Below, in pieces: positions 25,528-34,308 of a stretch of DNA of 64,000 bases. The notes beneath the pieces were generated by a model, which made no database searches, was not told the origin of the DNA, and saw only the letters and a list, made by a program, of their open reading frames with translations. The number at the start of each line of letters is the position of its first letter. Position 1 is the first letter of the stretch. This DNA comes from JBDTGE01 sp050742975. Lineage in GTDB: Bacteria; Actinomycetota; Actinomycetes; Mycobacteriales; Jatrophihabitantaceae. The position numbers and the translations under genes are program-made. The DNA lies in contig JBOGDQ010000070.1 in assembly GCA_050742975.1 (NCBI GenBank), positions 1-64,000 on the forward strand, in the 5' to 3' direction.

Positions 25528-28500
25528 ATGGGCTGGCACAACCCCGACGTCACGTGGCGGGAACTGGAGCGGCGGCTGTCCGGCCGGCCGATCGAGGACC
25601 GCGGCCCGGTCTCGCGCAAGCGGGTACCACCACCAGCTCCGTCTACCCGCCGCCGAGTCAAGGCGCCACGCTATGCCGAACTGCATGCCCACTCGTCGTT
25701 CAGCCACCTGGACGGCGCGTCCACCCCGGAGGAGCTGGCCGCGGCCGCCGCCGAACTCGGCCTGTCCGCACTAGCGATCACCGACCACGACGGCATGTAC
25801 GGCGCGCCCCGGTTCGCCGCCGCCGCGGCACAGCAACAACCGCCGCTGCCGACGATCTTCGGCGCCGAGCTCTCCTGCGATCTCCTCCCACCCGTCACCA
25901 CAACCGGCCGACTTGTCGGCGCCCGGTCCGCGATGCCCGACCCACCCGGCCGGCACCTGCTCGTGCTCGCCCGCGACCCGACTGGGTACGCGAGCCTGTG
26001 CCGGGGCATCAGCCGGGCTCAACTGCGTGGCGGCGCCAAGGGTCACCCGGTCTACGACTGGGACGAGTTCGCCGATCTCGCCGACGGTCACTGGCTGGTG
26101 CTGACCGGCTGTCGCAAGGGCCCGGTGCGCCAAGCCCTCGACGTCGGTCAATACGGCACGTTCGCCCTCGATCCCGCCCGCCGGGCGCTGGCCGAGCTGG
26201 TCGACCGGTTCGGCCGCGACAACGTCGCGGTGGAGTTGACCTACGCCCGCGAGCCGCTGGCCGACGAGCGCTACGACGTGCTGGCCCAGCTGGCCGGCGA
26301 AGCCGGCCTGCCGATCGTGGCGACAACCGGCGCGCACTACCACACCCCGGCCCGCCGCCGGCTGGCCACCGCGCTGGCCGCGGTACGAGCACGCTGCAGC
26401 CTGGACGAGCTGGACGGCTGGCTGCCGGCCTGGGCCGACGCCCGGCTGCGGTCAGGAGCCGAGCTGGCCGAGCGATTCGCCCGCTGGCCCGGCGCGGTCG
26501 AGCACGCCGCCCGGCTGGGCGACGAACTCGCCTTCGACCTGCGACTGGTCGCCCCCAACCTGCCGCCGTTCCCCGTCCCGGGGGGATTCGCCGACGAGAT
26601 GGCCTACCTGCGCCACCTCACCTACGCCGGTGCCGCCGAGCGGTACGGCACGCCGCTCGACGAGAAGGTCCGTGCTCGGCTCGAACACGAGCTGGCTGTC
26701 ATCGCCGACCGCGACTTTCCCGGCTACTTCCTCGTCGTCTGGGACATCACGAAGTTCTGCCGGGACAACGGCATCCTCTGCCAAGGCCGCGGCTCGGCGG
26801 CCGGCTCGGCAGTCTGCTACGCGCTGGAGGTCACCGCAATCGACCCGGTCGGCTTCGACCTGCTCTTCGAGCGCTTTCTCGCTCCCGACCGTACCGAAGC
26901 CCCGGACATCGACATTGACATCGAGTCCGGGCAACCGCGAGAGGATGTCATCCAGTACGTCTACCGCAAGCACGGCCGGGAGTACGCCGCGCAGGTGGCG
27001 AACGCGATCACCTACCGCCCCAAGATCGCCGTCCGGGACATCGCCCGCGCGCTGGGCTACTCGCCGGGACAGCAGGACGCGTGGAGCAAGCAGATCGAGC
27101 AGGGTTACTGGACCGATGATGCCGCGCCGAGCACCGGCTGCCCGGACGGCGACATCCCTCCGCTCGTTCGCGAACTGGCCACCGAGCTGACGGTCACCGG
27201 CCAGCCGCGACACCTCGGCATCCACTCCGGTGGCATGGTCATCTGCGACCGGCCGATCATCGACGTCTGCCCGGTCGAGTGGGCCCGGATGCCGGACCGC
27301 AGCGTGCTGCAGTGGGACAAGGACGACTGCGAGTACGCCGGGCTGGTGAAGTTCGACCTGCTCGGTCTCGGCATGCTCAGCGCGCTGCGGCAGTGTTTCG
27401 AGCTGATCGAGTCCTGGCACGGCGAGCACTACGAACTCGCCACGATCCCGAAGGAGCAGCCGTGTGTCTACGAGATCCTCGGCCGGGCAGACACCGTGGG
27501 GGTGTTCCAGGTCGAGTCCCGAGCCCAGATGCAGGCGCTGCCCCGGCTGCGCCCCAAGAAGTTCTACGAACTGGCGATTCAGGTCGCGATGATCCGCCCC
27601 GGCCCCATCCAGGGTGGCGCGGTGCATCCGTACATCCGCCGTAAGAACAGCCAAGAAGACATCACCTACCCGCACCCACTGCTGAAACCCGCGCTGGAGC
27701 GCACCCTCGGTGTGCCGCTGTTCCAGGAGCAGTTGATGGAGATCGCTGTCCACGGTGCCGGCTTCAGCCCGGCCGAGGCCGACCAACTGCGCCGGGCGAT
27801 GGGCTCCAAGCGCGGCGTCGAACGCATCGACGCGATGGAGGCGCGGCTGTACGACGGCCTCGCCGACCATGGCATCACCGACGCGGTCGCCGGCGACATC
27901 GTCAACCGGGTCAAGGCCTTCGCCTCGTTCGGGTTCGCGGAGAGCCACGCACTGTCGTTCGCGCTACTCGTCTACGCCTCGGCCTGGCTGAAGCGGCACT
28001 ACCCGGCCGCGTTCCTTGCCGCGTTGCTCAACTCCCAGCCGATGGGCTTCTACTCACCGCAGACGCTCGTGCACGACGCCAAGCGACACGGCATCGAGGT
28101 GCATCGCCCCGACGTCAACCGCTCCGCCACGAGAGCGGCGCTGGAGACGGGCACCGGCTCGCGGCAGTGCGCCTGCGAGCACGGCAACGTCATCCAACCT
28201 GCGGTACGTCTGGGGCTGTCCGGCGTGCGCACCGTCGACACCGAGGTCGCCGACCGGATCGTCGCCGAACGCGAGGCCCGCGGCCCGTTCACCTCGATCA
28301 CCGACCTCGCCCGCCGCGCCGGGGTGTCCGGCGGACAGCTCGAGGCGCTGGCCACCGCAGGGGCGTTCGACGGCCTCGGCCTGCAGCGCCGGACCGCCCT
28401 GTGGATCGCAGGCGGCGCCGCCGACACCGGCCCCGACCAACTCGCCCTGTGTGCCGATCCGGACGTCCCGACGCTGACACCGATGACCGAACCCGAACAA

Positions 28501-28896
28501 CTCATCGCCGACATGTGGGCCACGAGCATCACCCCTGACCGCTACCCCACCGCGCTCATCCGCGGCCGGCTCGACGCGCTCGGCGTCACCGTCGCCGCGA
28601 GGCTGCGCGAGATCCCCGACCGCACCCGAGTCACCGTCGGCGGAGTGGTCACCCACCGACAGCGACCCTCCACCGCCGGCGGCGTCACCTTCCTCAACTT
28701 GGAAGACGAAACCGGCATGGTCAACGTCATCTGCCCGTCCGCCGTGTGGGACCGGCACCGCCGAATTGCCCGCGACTCCGGCGGCCTGCTCATCCGTGGC
28801 CGGCTCGAACGCGCCGGCGACATCGCCAATGTCCTGGCCGAGCGGATCGCCAAGCTCCCGCTGGGCCTGCGCACCCGCTCCCGCGACTTCCGCTAG
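25528..28896 (+). CDS. dnaE2: Error-prone DNA polymerase DnaE2
   Basis: The 1122-residue C-family polymerase has an N-terminal PHP domain (ELHAHSSFSHLDGA near 50), a palm domain with the aspartates PDIDIDIE (about 458-465), tandem HhH and a C-terminal OB fold (around 1040-1100). The long tau-binding region of DnaE1 is absent. It is the polymerase of the SOS-induced mutasome and lies 26 bp downstream of imuB. The stop is 29 bp before the left att site of the tRNA-Lys element, so the element inserted just outside the gene. Confidence 0.94.
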   Translation: MGWHNPDVTWRELERRLSGRPIEDRGPVSRKRVPPPAPSTRRRVKAPRYAELHAHSSFSHLDGASTPEELAAAAAELGLSALAITDHDGMYGAPRFAAAAAQQQPPLPTIFGAELSCDLLPPVTTTGRLVGARSAMPDPPGRHLLVLARDPTGYASLCRGISRAQLRGGAKGHPVYDWDEFADLADGHWLVLTGCRKGPVRQALDVGQYGTFALDPARRALAELVDRFGRDNVAVELTYAREPLADERYDVLAQLAGEAGLPIVATTGAHYHTPARRRLATALAAVRARCSLDELDGWLPAWADARLRSGAELAERFARWPGAVEHAARLGDELAFDLRLVAPNLPPFPVPGGFADEMAYLRHLTYAGAAERYGTPLDEKVRARLEHELAVIADRDFPGYFLVVWDITKFCRDNGILCQGRGSAAGSAVCYALEVTAIDPVGFDLLFERFLAPDRTEAPDIDIDIESGQPREDVIQYVYRKHGREYAAQVANAITYRPKIAVRDIARALGYSPGQQDAWSKQIEQGYWTDDAAPSTGCPDGDIPPLVRELATELTVTGQPRHLGIHSGGMVICDRPIIDVCPVEWARMPDRSVLQWDKDDCEYAGLVKFDLLGLGMLSALRQCFELIESWHGEHYELATIPKEQPCVYEILGRADTVGVFQVESRAQMQALPRLRPKKFYELAIQVAMIRPGPIQGGAVHPYIRRKNSQEDITYPHPLLKPALERTLGVPLFQEQLMEIAVHGAGFSPAEADQLRRAMGSKRGVERIDAMEARLYDGLADHGITDAVAGDIVNRVKAFASFGFAESHALSFALLVYASAWLKRHYPAAFLAALLNSQPMGFYSPQTLVHDAKRHGIEVHRPDVNRSATRAALETGTGSRQCACEHGNVIQPAVRLGLSGVRTVDTEVADRIVAEREARGPFTSITDLARRAGVSGGQLEALATAGAFDGLGLQRRTALWIAGGAADTGPDQLALCADPDVPTLTPMTEPEQLIADMWATSITPDRYPTALIRGRLDALGVTVAARLREIPDRTRVTVGGVVTHRQRPSTAGGVTFLNLEDETGMVNVICPSAVWDRHRRIARDSGGLLIRGRLERAGDIANVLAERIAKLPLGLRTRSRDFR

Positions 28897-28925
28897 ACCT
28901 CGATCCGTGGAGGGCAACCGATTCG

Positions 28926-28972
28926 CGTGGGCCCCGTGGGGCTCGAACCCACAACCTACGGATCAAAAGTCC
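28926..28972. repeat. Left att copy (tRNA-Lys 3' half)
   Basis: It is identical to 34175-34212, then differs by one base (C for T) and matches again over AAAAGTCC. The repeat ends at the anticodon-stem end of the tRNA, a usual crossover region for tyrosine integrases. Confidence 0.85.
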
Positions 28973-29074
28973 TCGGGTCGGCCAGCATCACCGCGCGCCA
29001 GACAGCCCAAACCCCTGTATTCATGGGACTCCCTCTGACTAGCGCATAGGTGCGTGTCGGTCGCTGTCGCTACC

Positions 29075-29096
29075 GAATGGGTGCCAAATGGGTGCC
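29075..29096. repeat. Left arm-type repeats (two)
   Basis: GAATGGGTGCC (29075-29085) and AAATGGGTGCC (29086-29096) are adjacent direct repeats about 100 bp inside the left att. The same 11-mer occurs twice near the right att in the same orientation. This fits integrase arm-binding sites. Confidence 0.65.
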
Positions 29097-29242
29097 GCGC
29101 TGGCGGCACTTCTGGTGTAGGAGCTGCACGGCACGGCTGACGCCTGCCGGGTCTCCGACGATCGAGGGGCCGCAGCTAGGCGGTCGCCCCATCCCAACGC
29201 GGGCGCTCGGCAACACCGACCATGCCGTCGGCATTACGCCGA

Positions 29243-30349
29243 AGGCGATCTCCATCTTGGTACCCCAGACTTTCCTCCTGGTCCGCGAATCCTCAACGAC
29301 GCCAAGGAAGTTCGGGCCGTCCGATGTCCAGGCTTGCTGGCAGGCTGCGGGCGCCACGTGCAGGCAGCGGCGCGGGGCGGGTCCGGCCGGCCTTGCGCAG
29401 CTGCCGGTAGCGCAACGGTTCGCCACCGACGGCCTGGCGTAGCAGCGTGCGGAACAGCAGGCCTCGGCTGCGTGAGTGGCGATGGTTGAAACGGAACACC
29501 CACTCGTCGAAATAGGGCTGCAGATGCTCGGCGCTGACCGAGCCTTGCACGGTGCCCATCAGCCACCGCTTGACCAGCGAGAAGATCCGATGCACCGCGG
29601 GTAGCACCTCGTGCGCGGCCAGCCCGGACGCGGCCACCGACGTTCCAAGGTGACGATAGTTCTCCCGCGTCGCAGCAGGGTAGGCCGACCAGCCCTCGGT
29701 GATCACTCGCGAACCGGGCTCGACGTTGTCGGCCAAGAACCCGTTCAACTCCTGCGCGCTCGCGTCCGCGATGATCCCGAGACGCGCCCGGCCGAAGCCG
29801 CCCTCGTCGCGCTCCACGGCGCCAGCGAACAGCACTTTCCCTCGCGCTCCACGCCCAGGCATCCCCGCTCAGGGCCGCCGAGAAACGACTCGTCGACCTC
29901 GACGTCACCGCGCAGCCGATCATGTCCTGGGCGCACCATCACCGACCGGTACCGGTGCAGCGTCGCCCACGCGGTCTGGTATGAGCCGAACTCCGTCTCC
30001 CGCTGCAACTGCATCGCCGAGATCCCGATCTTGTCGCCGACCATGCGTCACCCAGCAGCGAACCACACCGTCAGCGGCGTGCGCGTCTTGTCGAAGATCG
30101 TGCCCGTCGTGGCTGACACCTTCCGCTGGCAGCCGCCGCACTTGTTGTGTCCATCCGCGAGCCGCCAACCGACACCGCTGCCGCAGCCCGGGCAAACGAA
30201 CCCATCGCGCCAGCGCAGCCACTCCAGGTAGTCGGTGCACTTCCCGTCCTCATCGAACCAGGCCCGCAGTTGCGCGTACGACCTCGGATAGTCGCGCCCA
30301 GCAACGATCTTGGACCCCACCGAAGAAGGGTATCAATGGAGACCCCCTT
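29243..30349 (-). mobile_element. IS1595-family insertion sequence, defective
   Basis: Ends are AGGCGATCTCCAT... at 29243 and, on the opposite strand, AGGGGGTCTCCATTG... from 30349; both ends contain TCTCCAT and TACCC. TTACGCCGA flanks the element on both sides (29234-29242 and 30350-30358), an 8-9 bp target duplication as expected for this family. The length is about 1.1 kb with one broken transposase gene. Confidence 0.8.
29293..30320 (-). pseudogene. IS1595-type (ISXO2-like) transposase, broken
   Basis: The N-terminal zinc-ribbon part reads from 30320 (CPGCGSG ... CGGC cysteine pairs). It stops at TGA 30048-30050, just where the family has a Trp codon (FAAG-stop-RMVGDKIG), and the same frame continues with SAMQLQRE and the DDE-type VEVDESFLGG. 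A frameshift near 29860 moves the rest (GKVLFAGAVE ... FNHRHSRSRGLLF) to another frame. One nonsense and one frameshift mutation thus inactivate the gene. Confidence 0.85.
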
Positions 30350-30575
30350 TACGCCGATTAGGCGCCTGGATTAGCCGCTTTGTCTTGTCTGCAAGCTCGA
30401 CGTTCTGCGCCGCACTCGCCCTCAGTCCCTTCGTTCCTCCCGGGTGCGCGCGCGGGTCCGGGCCACGCGTTCAGCTCCGCTTCGTAGCTCAGCCGCACAG
30501 AGCGTCGCTCTCATGAGCCGGCCGGCGCTCGTTCAAGTGCACCCGAGGGCTACGGGGCCGAGCTACCCTCCGAGC

Positions 30576-31559
30576 GTGAGACCTGCGACCGTGCCGGTAC
30601 CTGCCCGCTGCGAACATCTGGCCTACGACGCGCGCGGGTTCCCGATCATCTCCGTCGTATCGAACAACGGCAGCGAGGTGAGCTTCGGTGCGATCTCGGA
30701 GAAACGCAAGCTGGTGTTGGCGACGTTCGACTTGTGCGCAGTCTGCGGCAAACCGTTCCGTGACGAGTTGCGTTGGCAGGTCGCCTTCGGCGACGAACTG
30801 CCTGCCCCCGACGATTCTCCGATCGGCTTCAACGAAGCTCCCGTACACGAGATCTGCGCTTTGCTCGCCGCGCAGGTGTGCCCGTTCGTCTCCTCCCCCT
30901 ATGCGCGGCACGGCGACGAGTACCGCAAAGGGCAGCAACGCGAAAAGACGCTACTGCTGGCAGGGTTTGAGCACACCGCAGAGGTCTGGGGGCACGAATC
31001 GGCACTGCAACCGGGCGAGTGGATCCTCAGCTTCGCTATGGACAGGATTGGGCCGGTGCGCCAGCTCACTAGCGCCGAGGACGCGGCCCGGGCGTATCGC
31101 GACGCGCTTGCCGCCGAAGCGCCGCTGGTTCTCGACGACGACGAGCAAGCCATCCTGGACGTGCTCTGCTCCCCCACCCCGGACAACGAGGACTCCGGCG
31201 GCGTCCTGGCCGGTGCGGCCTGGATGATTGGCGCGGCGTTCTGCCCGGACATCGACAGAGTGCAGGGCATGTCCATCTACACCAAGCGTGATACCTATCT
31301 GGGGATAGCGATGGGCTCTCTCATCGAACCCGACAAGCTCGTCGCGTTCGAAAAATCGCGCGACCCGTCCACGGTGGCGGCGATGCGGTGGTTCCTCCAT
31401 CACCGCGACCGCCTGCCACCAGTACTCGCCGAATGGAGGACCGCGGCGATGGACGGAATGCACGCCCGAGAGCGGGCGCGTAATCGCCGACCCGATCCGG
31501 CCACTGCGGCACGACGTCGCGCCGCGGAGGTAGCCCGACGCAGGAAGAAGCGCAGCTGA
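30576..31559 (+). CDS. Orphan protein with Cys/His cluster, island cargo
   Basis: The 327-residue product starts at GTG 30576, 6 nt after TACCCT (30564-30569), hence probably leaderless. Residues C54-x2-C57, H91-x2-C94 and C102 form a likely zinc site in the first third; the middle is helical and acidic; the last 30 residues are strongly basic (RARNRRPDP, AEVARRRKKRS), as in nucleic-acid binders. I do not recognise the family. It lies in the tRNA-Lys element between the IS and the AbiE-like pair, so a phage or defence-related role is possible. Confidence 0.65.
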   Translation: MRPATVPVPARCEHLAYDARGFPIISVVSNNGSEVSFGAISEKRKLVLATFDLCAVCGKPFRDELRWQVAFGDELPAPDDSPIGFNEAPVHEICALLAAQVCPFVSSPYARHGDEYRKGQQREKTLLLAGFEHTAEVWGHESALQPGEWILSFAMDRIGPVRQLTSAEDAARAYRDALAAEAPLVLDDDEQAILDVLCSPTPDNEDSGGVLAGAAWMIGAAFCPDIDRVQGMSIYTKRDTYLGIAMGSLIEPDKLVAFEKSRDPSTVAAMRWFLHHRDRLPPVLAEWRTAAMDGMHARERARNRRPDPATAARRRAAEVARRRKKRS

Positions 31560-31830
31560 CGCAGCACCGCCCGGGCCAGCCGCACTGTGCTCGAGCAAGG
31601 CTCGGTCTTGCCGTGCCGTGTACACAATCGTCCCATCTGCGCGATGGTTGGCGACCAGGACAGCGACGGCGAGCCACGCAGACGGCTCTGGCGTGTCTTC
31701 GATGCCCGGGACCTGACACCGATGCGGTATGGCATGTGATCATTTGCGCCTGACGGGGCGGGTTGGCATCGTTGACAGCGGCTGGTCGCGCTTGTGCGCT
31801 GGTGGCGTCTGCGTTGGCGGTGGGCGGCTA

Positions 31831-32691
31831 TCACTCAGTTCGGCGAGCTGCGACTGCGGTGAGTAGGTCGGCTGATAGTGCTGCGCTTGCCTGTGCGGCG
31901 ATTTCGGGTTCGCCGACGCCCTGTTCGGTGCGCGCGGCCATCTGTGAGCCGAGCGCTTCGGCGCCGTCTGCGAACAGTTCTTGCAGGTAGGTGAGCGCTT
32001 GGGCTGTGATCTCGCCGGCCAGTTCGTCGTCGAGCAGGCGTATCAGGGTCTCGGCGAGTTGGTCGGTGCTAATGGCGACCAGCAAGCGGTAGATGTCGTG
32101 GGCGTCCTTGTCCAGCAGACGGTCTGGATTCGTGCGCCGCTCGGCGATCTTGTGGAGTTTCGCGATGAGCAGCGCGGCCGGTCCGGCGACCTTGGCGGTG
32201 AGGTGGCGCTGATCGCGGGGCGACAATGCTGTGATCGGCATTTCGTGGTGGTCGACTACGGCGGCTTCCAGACCGACGGCGCGGCGCATTGCCCGTTTGC
32301 CGTGTGGCGGATGGATCACGCTGCGTCGGCTATTTCCGCCGGCGATCGCTTCGGGGACCATCAGGTCGACCGGGATCCCGTTCGGGCTCATCCAGGCGCC
32401 CGGCTGCCCGGCGATCGGGTCGAGGAAGAACCCGGCGCGCTCCATCGCCGCGTCGATCAGCGGGTCTTGCCGTAGGGCTCGCACATCGACGGCGAGGTCG
32501 CTGTCTTTGGTGGTTTCGGCGACGGCGATCGGTGCCGCGCCGGTGTGCAGGTACACGGCTTGGGCGCCGATGACGATAACGGAGTCGCGATGCTCGGCCA
32601 GGGCGGTGAGTGCGTCCAGCAGCACCGATCGGGCGCGTACGAACAGGTTGTCACTGTTGCCAGCGGTCAACGTTGGCCTCCATCCAGTCAA
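31831..32691 (-). CDS. AbiEii-like nucleotidyltransferase, putative toxin
   Basis: The ~286-residue product has a minimal nucleotidyltransferase core: a glycine loop (VIGAQAVYLHTG, about 40-51) followed by the metal-binding D63-x-D65 in TTKDSDLAV. AbiEii-type toxins of type IV toxin-antitoxin or abortive-infection systems use such a core to modify RNA or nucleotides. The only start that keeps the first helix is TTG 32691, inside the upstream gene by 41 bp; GTG 32625 would drop 22 residues. It follows the AbiEi-like gene, the usual order in AbiE modules. Confidence 0.65.
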   Translation of the reverse strand: MTGWRPTLTAGNSDNLFVRARSVLLDALTALAEHRDSVIVIGAQAVYLHTGAAPIAVAETTKDSDLAVDVRALRQDPLIDAAMERAGFFLDPIAGQPGAWMSPNGIPVDLMVPEAIAGGNSRRSVIHPPHGKRAMRRAVGLEAAVVDHHEMPITALSPRDQRHLTAKVAGPAALLIAKLHKIAERRTNPDRLLDKDAHDIYRLLVAISTDQLAETLIRLLDDELAGEITAQALTYLQELFADGAEALGSQMAARTEQGVGEPEIAAQASAALSADLLTAVAARRTE

Positions 32692-33769
32692 GAAGTGCCT
32701 CGCCTTCGGCCGGGTTACGTCCAGGGCCGGTGATCAGGTCGACGGCGGCCTGACTCGGCGCCACCGTCACGACCCCCTCGAGCGTGTCTGCGCGGTCATA
32801 GACCACCTCGTAGGCGGGCTGGGCCAGCAGCACGTTCCCTCCGCTGTCCACCGGTCGCAGATCTAGCTGGTTGGCGAGTTGCGCTGAGTCGTCGCAGTAG
32901 ATCATCGCAGCTCGGGCCGGAGCGTAGGGCGCCCAGTTCTGAGCGGCCAACGAGCCGGTCACGGCGTAGCGCAGCCCATTCTGGTTGGGCAGTTCGGCTA
33001 GCCCGCTCGATAGGACCGGCAGTCCGCGCGGGGCCAGGAAGTTGGTGACGGCGTGGGTGCGGAGGAACCCGTAGTCCTGGGACCAGCGGCGCAATAACTC
33101 CACCCACCGCACCTGCTTGATCGGACCGCGGACGGCTCGCTCCAGCACGGCCTGTTCGGCGAGGAAGTCCACCACCCGGTAGGTCGGACCGGTAGAGGCG
33201 CCGGACAACTCCACCAAGCGCGGCACGGAGTACGGCGGTGCGTAGTCGGCCAGCGCCCGCACCACCCGCGCCGCCGGCTCGCCGGTCAGATTGCCCTTCG
33301 GTCGTCCCGGCCCCCGCCACGGGTCCCTGGTTGCGCCCACGTCCCGCACGAACAGTGCCGGTCGATCCAGCGCTACGCGCAGATTTCCGGTCGCGTCACA
33401 GTAGGCGACGTTGCGCTCGGTCAGCCAGCGCTGCAGCGGCGTCGACAGGTATCGTGACGCGATCAGAGGCAGCGCGCCCGGTGTGCCGCGCCGTGCCGGG
33501 AAGGTCGCCGCGATGTAGCCATTGAGCTGCTCGAGCATGCCCGGAAGATCCCGGGTGACCAGGCTGCTCTTCACCTCGACAACCAACACCGTAGCCGGAC
33601 CCTGCGGCGGAACCAGAGAGAGGACTGCATCCGCACGTCGCCGGTCCATAGGCCCGTCGTACGGCTCCAGGCGCCACCCCTGCGGGATCCGGGCCCGGAT
33701 CTGCTCAAGCGCCGCGCCCAGGACATCCCGCTCACGCGACAGAGGTGCTGGCGCCGCGGCCACGTCCAT
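32651..33769 (-). CDS. AbiEi-like partner protein, putative antitoxin
   Basis: The 372-residue protein has an N-terminal region with a nuclease-like VVEVKSS strand (about 63-70) followed by RYLSTPLQRWL, a winged-helix segment (about 175-230; YSVPRLVELSGASTGPTYRVVDFL) and a C-terminal domain (about 265-370). The combination of winged helix and partner nucleotidyltransferase fits AbiEi-family antitoxins. The VEVKS strand resembles the PD-(D/E)xK fold, unusual for a simple antitoxin. ATG 33769 starts the two-gene unit. Confidence 0.6.
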   Translation of the reverse strand: MDVAAAPAPLSRERDVLGAALEQIRARIPQGWRLEPYDGPMDRRRADAVLSLVPPQGPATVLVVEVKSSLVTRDLPGMLEQLNGYIAATFPARRGTPGALPLIASRYLSTPLQRWLTERNVAYCDATGNLRVALDRPALFVRDVGATRDPWRGPGRPKGNLTGEPAARVVRALADYAPPYSVPRLVELSGASTGPTYRVVDFLAEQAVLERAVRGPIKQVRWVELLRRWSQDYGFLRTHAVTNFLAPRGLPVLSSGLAELPNQNGLRYAVTGSLAAQNWAPYAPARAAMIYCDDSAQLANQLDLRPVDSGGNVLLAQPAYEVVYDRADTLEGVVTVAPSQAAVDLITGPGRNPAEGEALLDWMEANVDRWQQ

Positions 33770-34176
33770 CGCAGATCCCCCTTGTCTCGTTCACCTACAG
33801 TCGTATTCCTGTAATGCTAACACTCCGTTGTCAGCGGAGGCTAGATATTCCCAGAAAATTGGACGGCAGATGACCGGGAGGGGGCCCCGGCACACGGTGA
33901 CGAAAGGGTGCAGCCCGAGACGGCCGGCGTGTCGTGGTCCGAGCTCCGATCCGTCCAGGAGCTTCCTGCCGGCAGCCCGTCGGTTTGTCAGGCACAAGCG
34001 TCTGATCCGTCAAGCTGCGGAATTTGTCCGCAGAACATCTGCCCATCGACGCTTGCCGGGACACATCGACAAATGGGTGCCAGACGACGGAAATGGGTGC
34101 CAGAAGCCGCTGCGTCGACCATGTCGTTGGCCGCGCAAAACCCGTTAATCACCTCGTATATAAGGGATTCATGCCG
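33770..34176. other. Gene-free right end of the element
   Basis: These ~400 bases between the AbiEi-like gene and tRNA-Lys contain no credible ORF. They are noticeably richer in A+T than the surroundings. The only structure I see is the pair of arm-type repeats at 34071-34101. An integrase gene would usually be expected here or at the left end. Confidence 0.6.
34071..34101. repeat. Right arm-type repeats (two)
   Basis: AAATGGGTGCC occurs at 34071-34081 and 34091-34101, 20 bp apart start to start, in the same orientation as the left pair and about 75 bp from the right att. Confidence 0.65.
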
Positions 34177-34249
34177 TGGGCCCCGTGGGGCTCGAACCCA
34201 CAACCTACGGATTAAAAGTCCGCAGCTCTGCCAATTGAGCTAGAGGCCC
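34177..34249 (-). tRNA. tRNA-Lys(TTT)
   Basis: The minus strand folds as a 73-nt cloverleaf: acceptor GGGCCTC/GGGGCCC with one wobble, D-arm AGCTCAATTGGCAGAGC, anticodon loop CTTTTAA (anticodon TTT), T-loop GGTTCGAGCC, discriminator A. CCA is not encoded. The 3' half is the right att copy of the integrative element. Confidence 0.95.
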
Positions 34250-34308
34250 GGCGTACTCCTGAAGGGTAGACGGGAGCCACGAGCGACAGAGACACGCGGA
34301 CTGGCCGC

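Larger units (their letters stand above)
28926..34221. mobile_element. Decayed integrative element at the tRNA-Lys gene
   Basis: A 47-bp sequence from the 3' half of tRNA-Lys is duplicated at 28926-28972 and 34175-34221 (46 of 47 identical; 38 bp exact from the outer end). Between them lie arm-type repeats at both ends, an IS1595-type insertion, one orphan Cys/His gene and an AbiE-like pair, all flanked by core genes. I find no intact or broken integrase, so the element is probably fixed. Direction is standard: insertion at the 3' side of the tRNA gene, whose full copy remains at the right end. Confidence 0.8.

Noticed and set aside
28926..28972. Second tRNA-Lys gene
   Set aside because: Only the 3' half of the cloverleaf is present; the 5' acceptor and D-arm sequences are missing, so it is an att copy.
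29050..29442. 130-codon plus-strand frame at the left end of the element
   Set aside because: It spans the arm-type repeats and the IS end and has no start signal or domain; treated as non-coding.
30444..30575. N-terminal extension of the orphan island protein
   Set aside because: The GTG at 30576 has a well-placed -10 and the upstream residues are Arg/Ser-rich noise.
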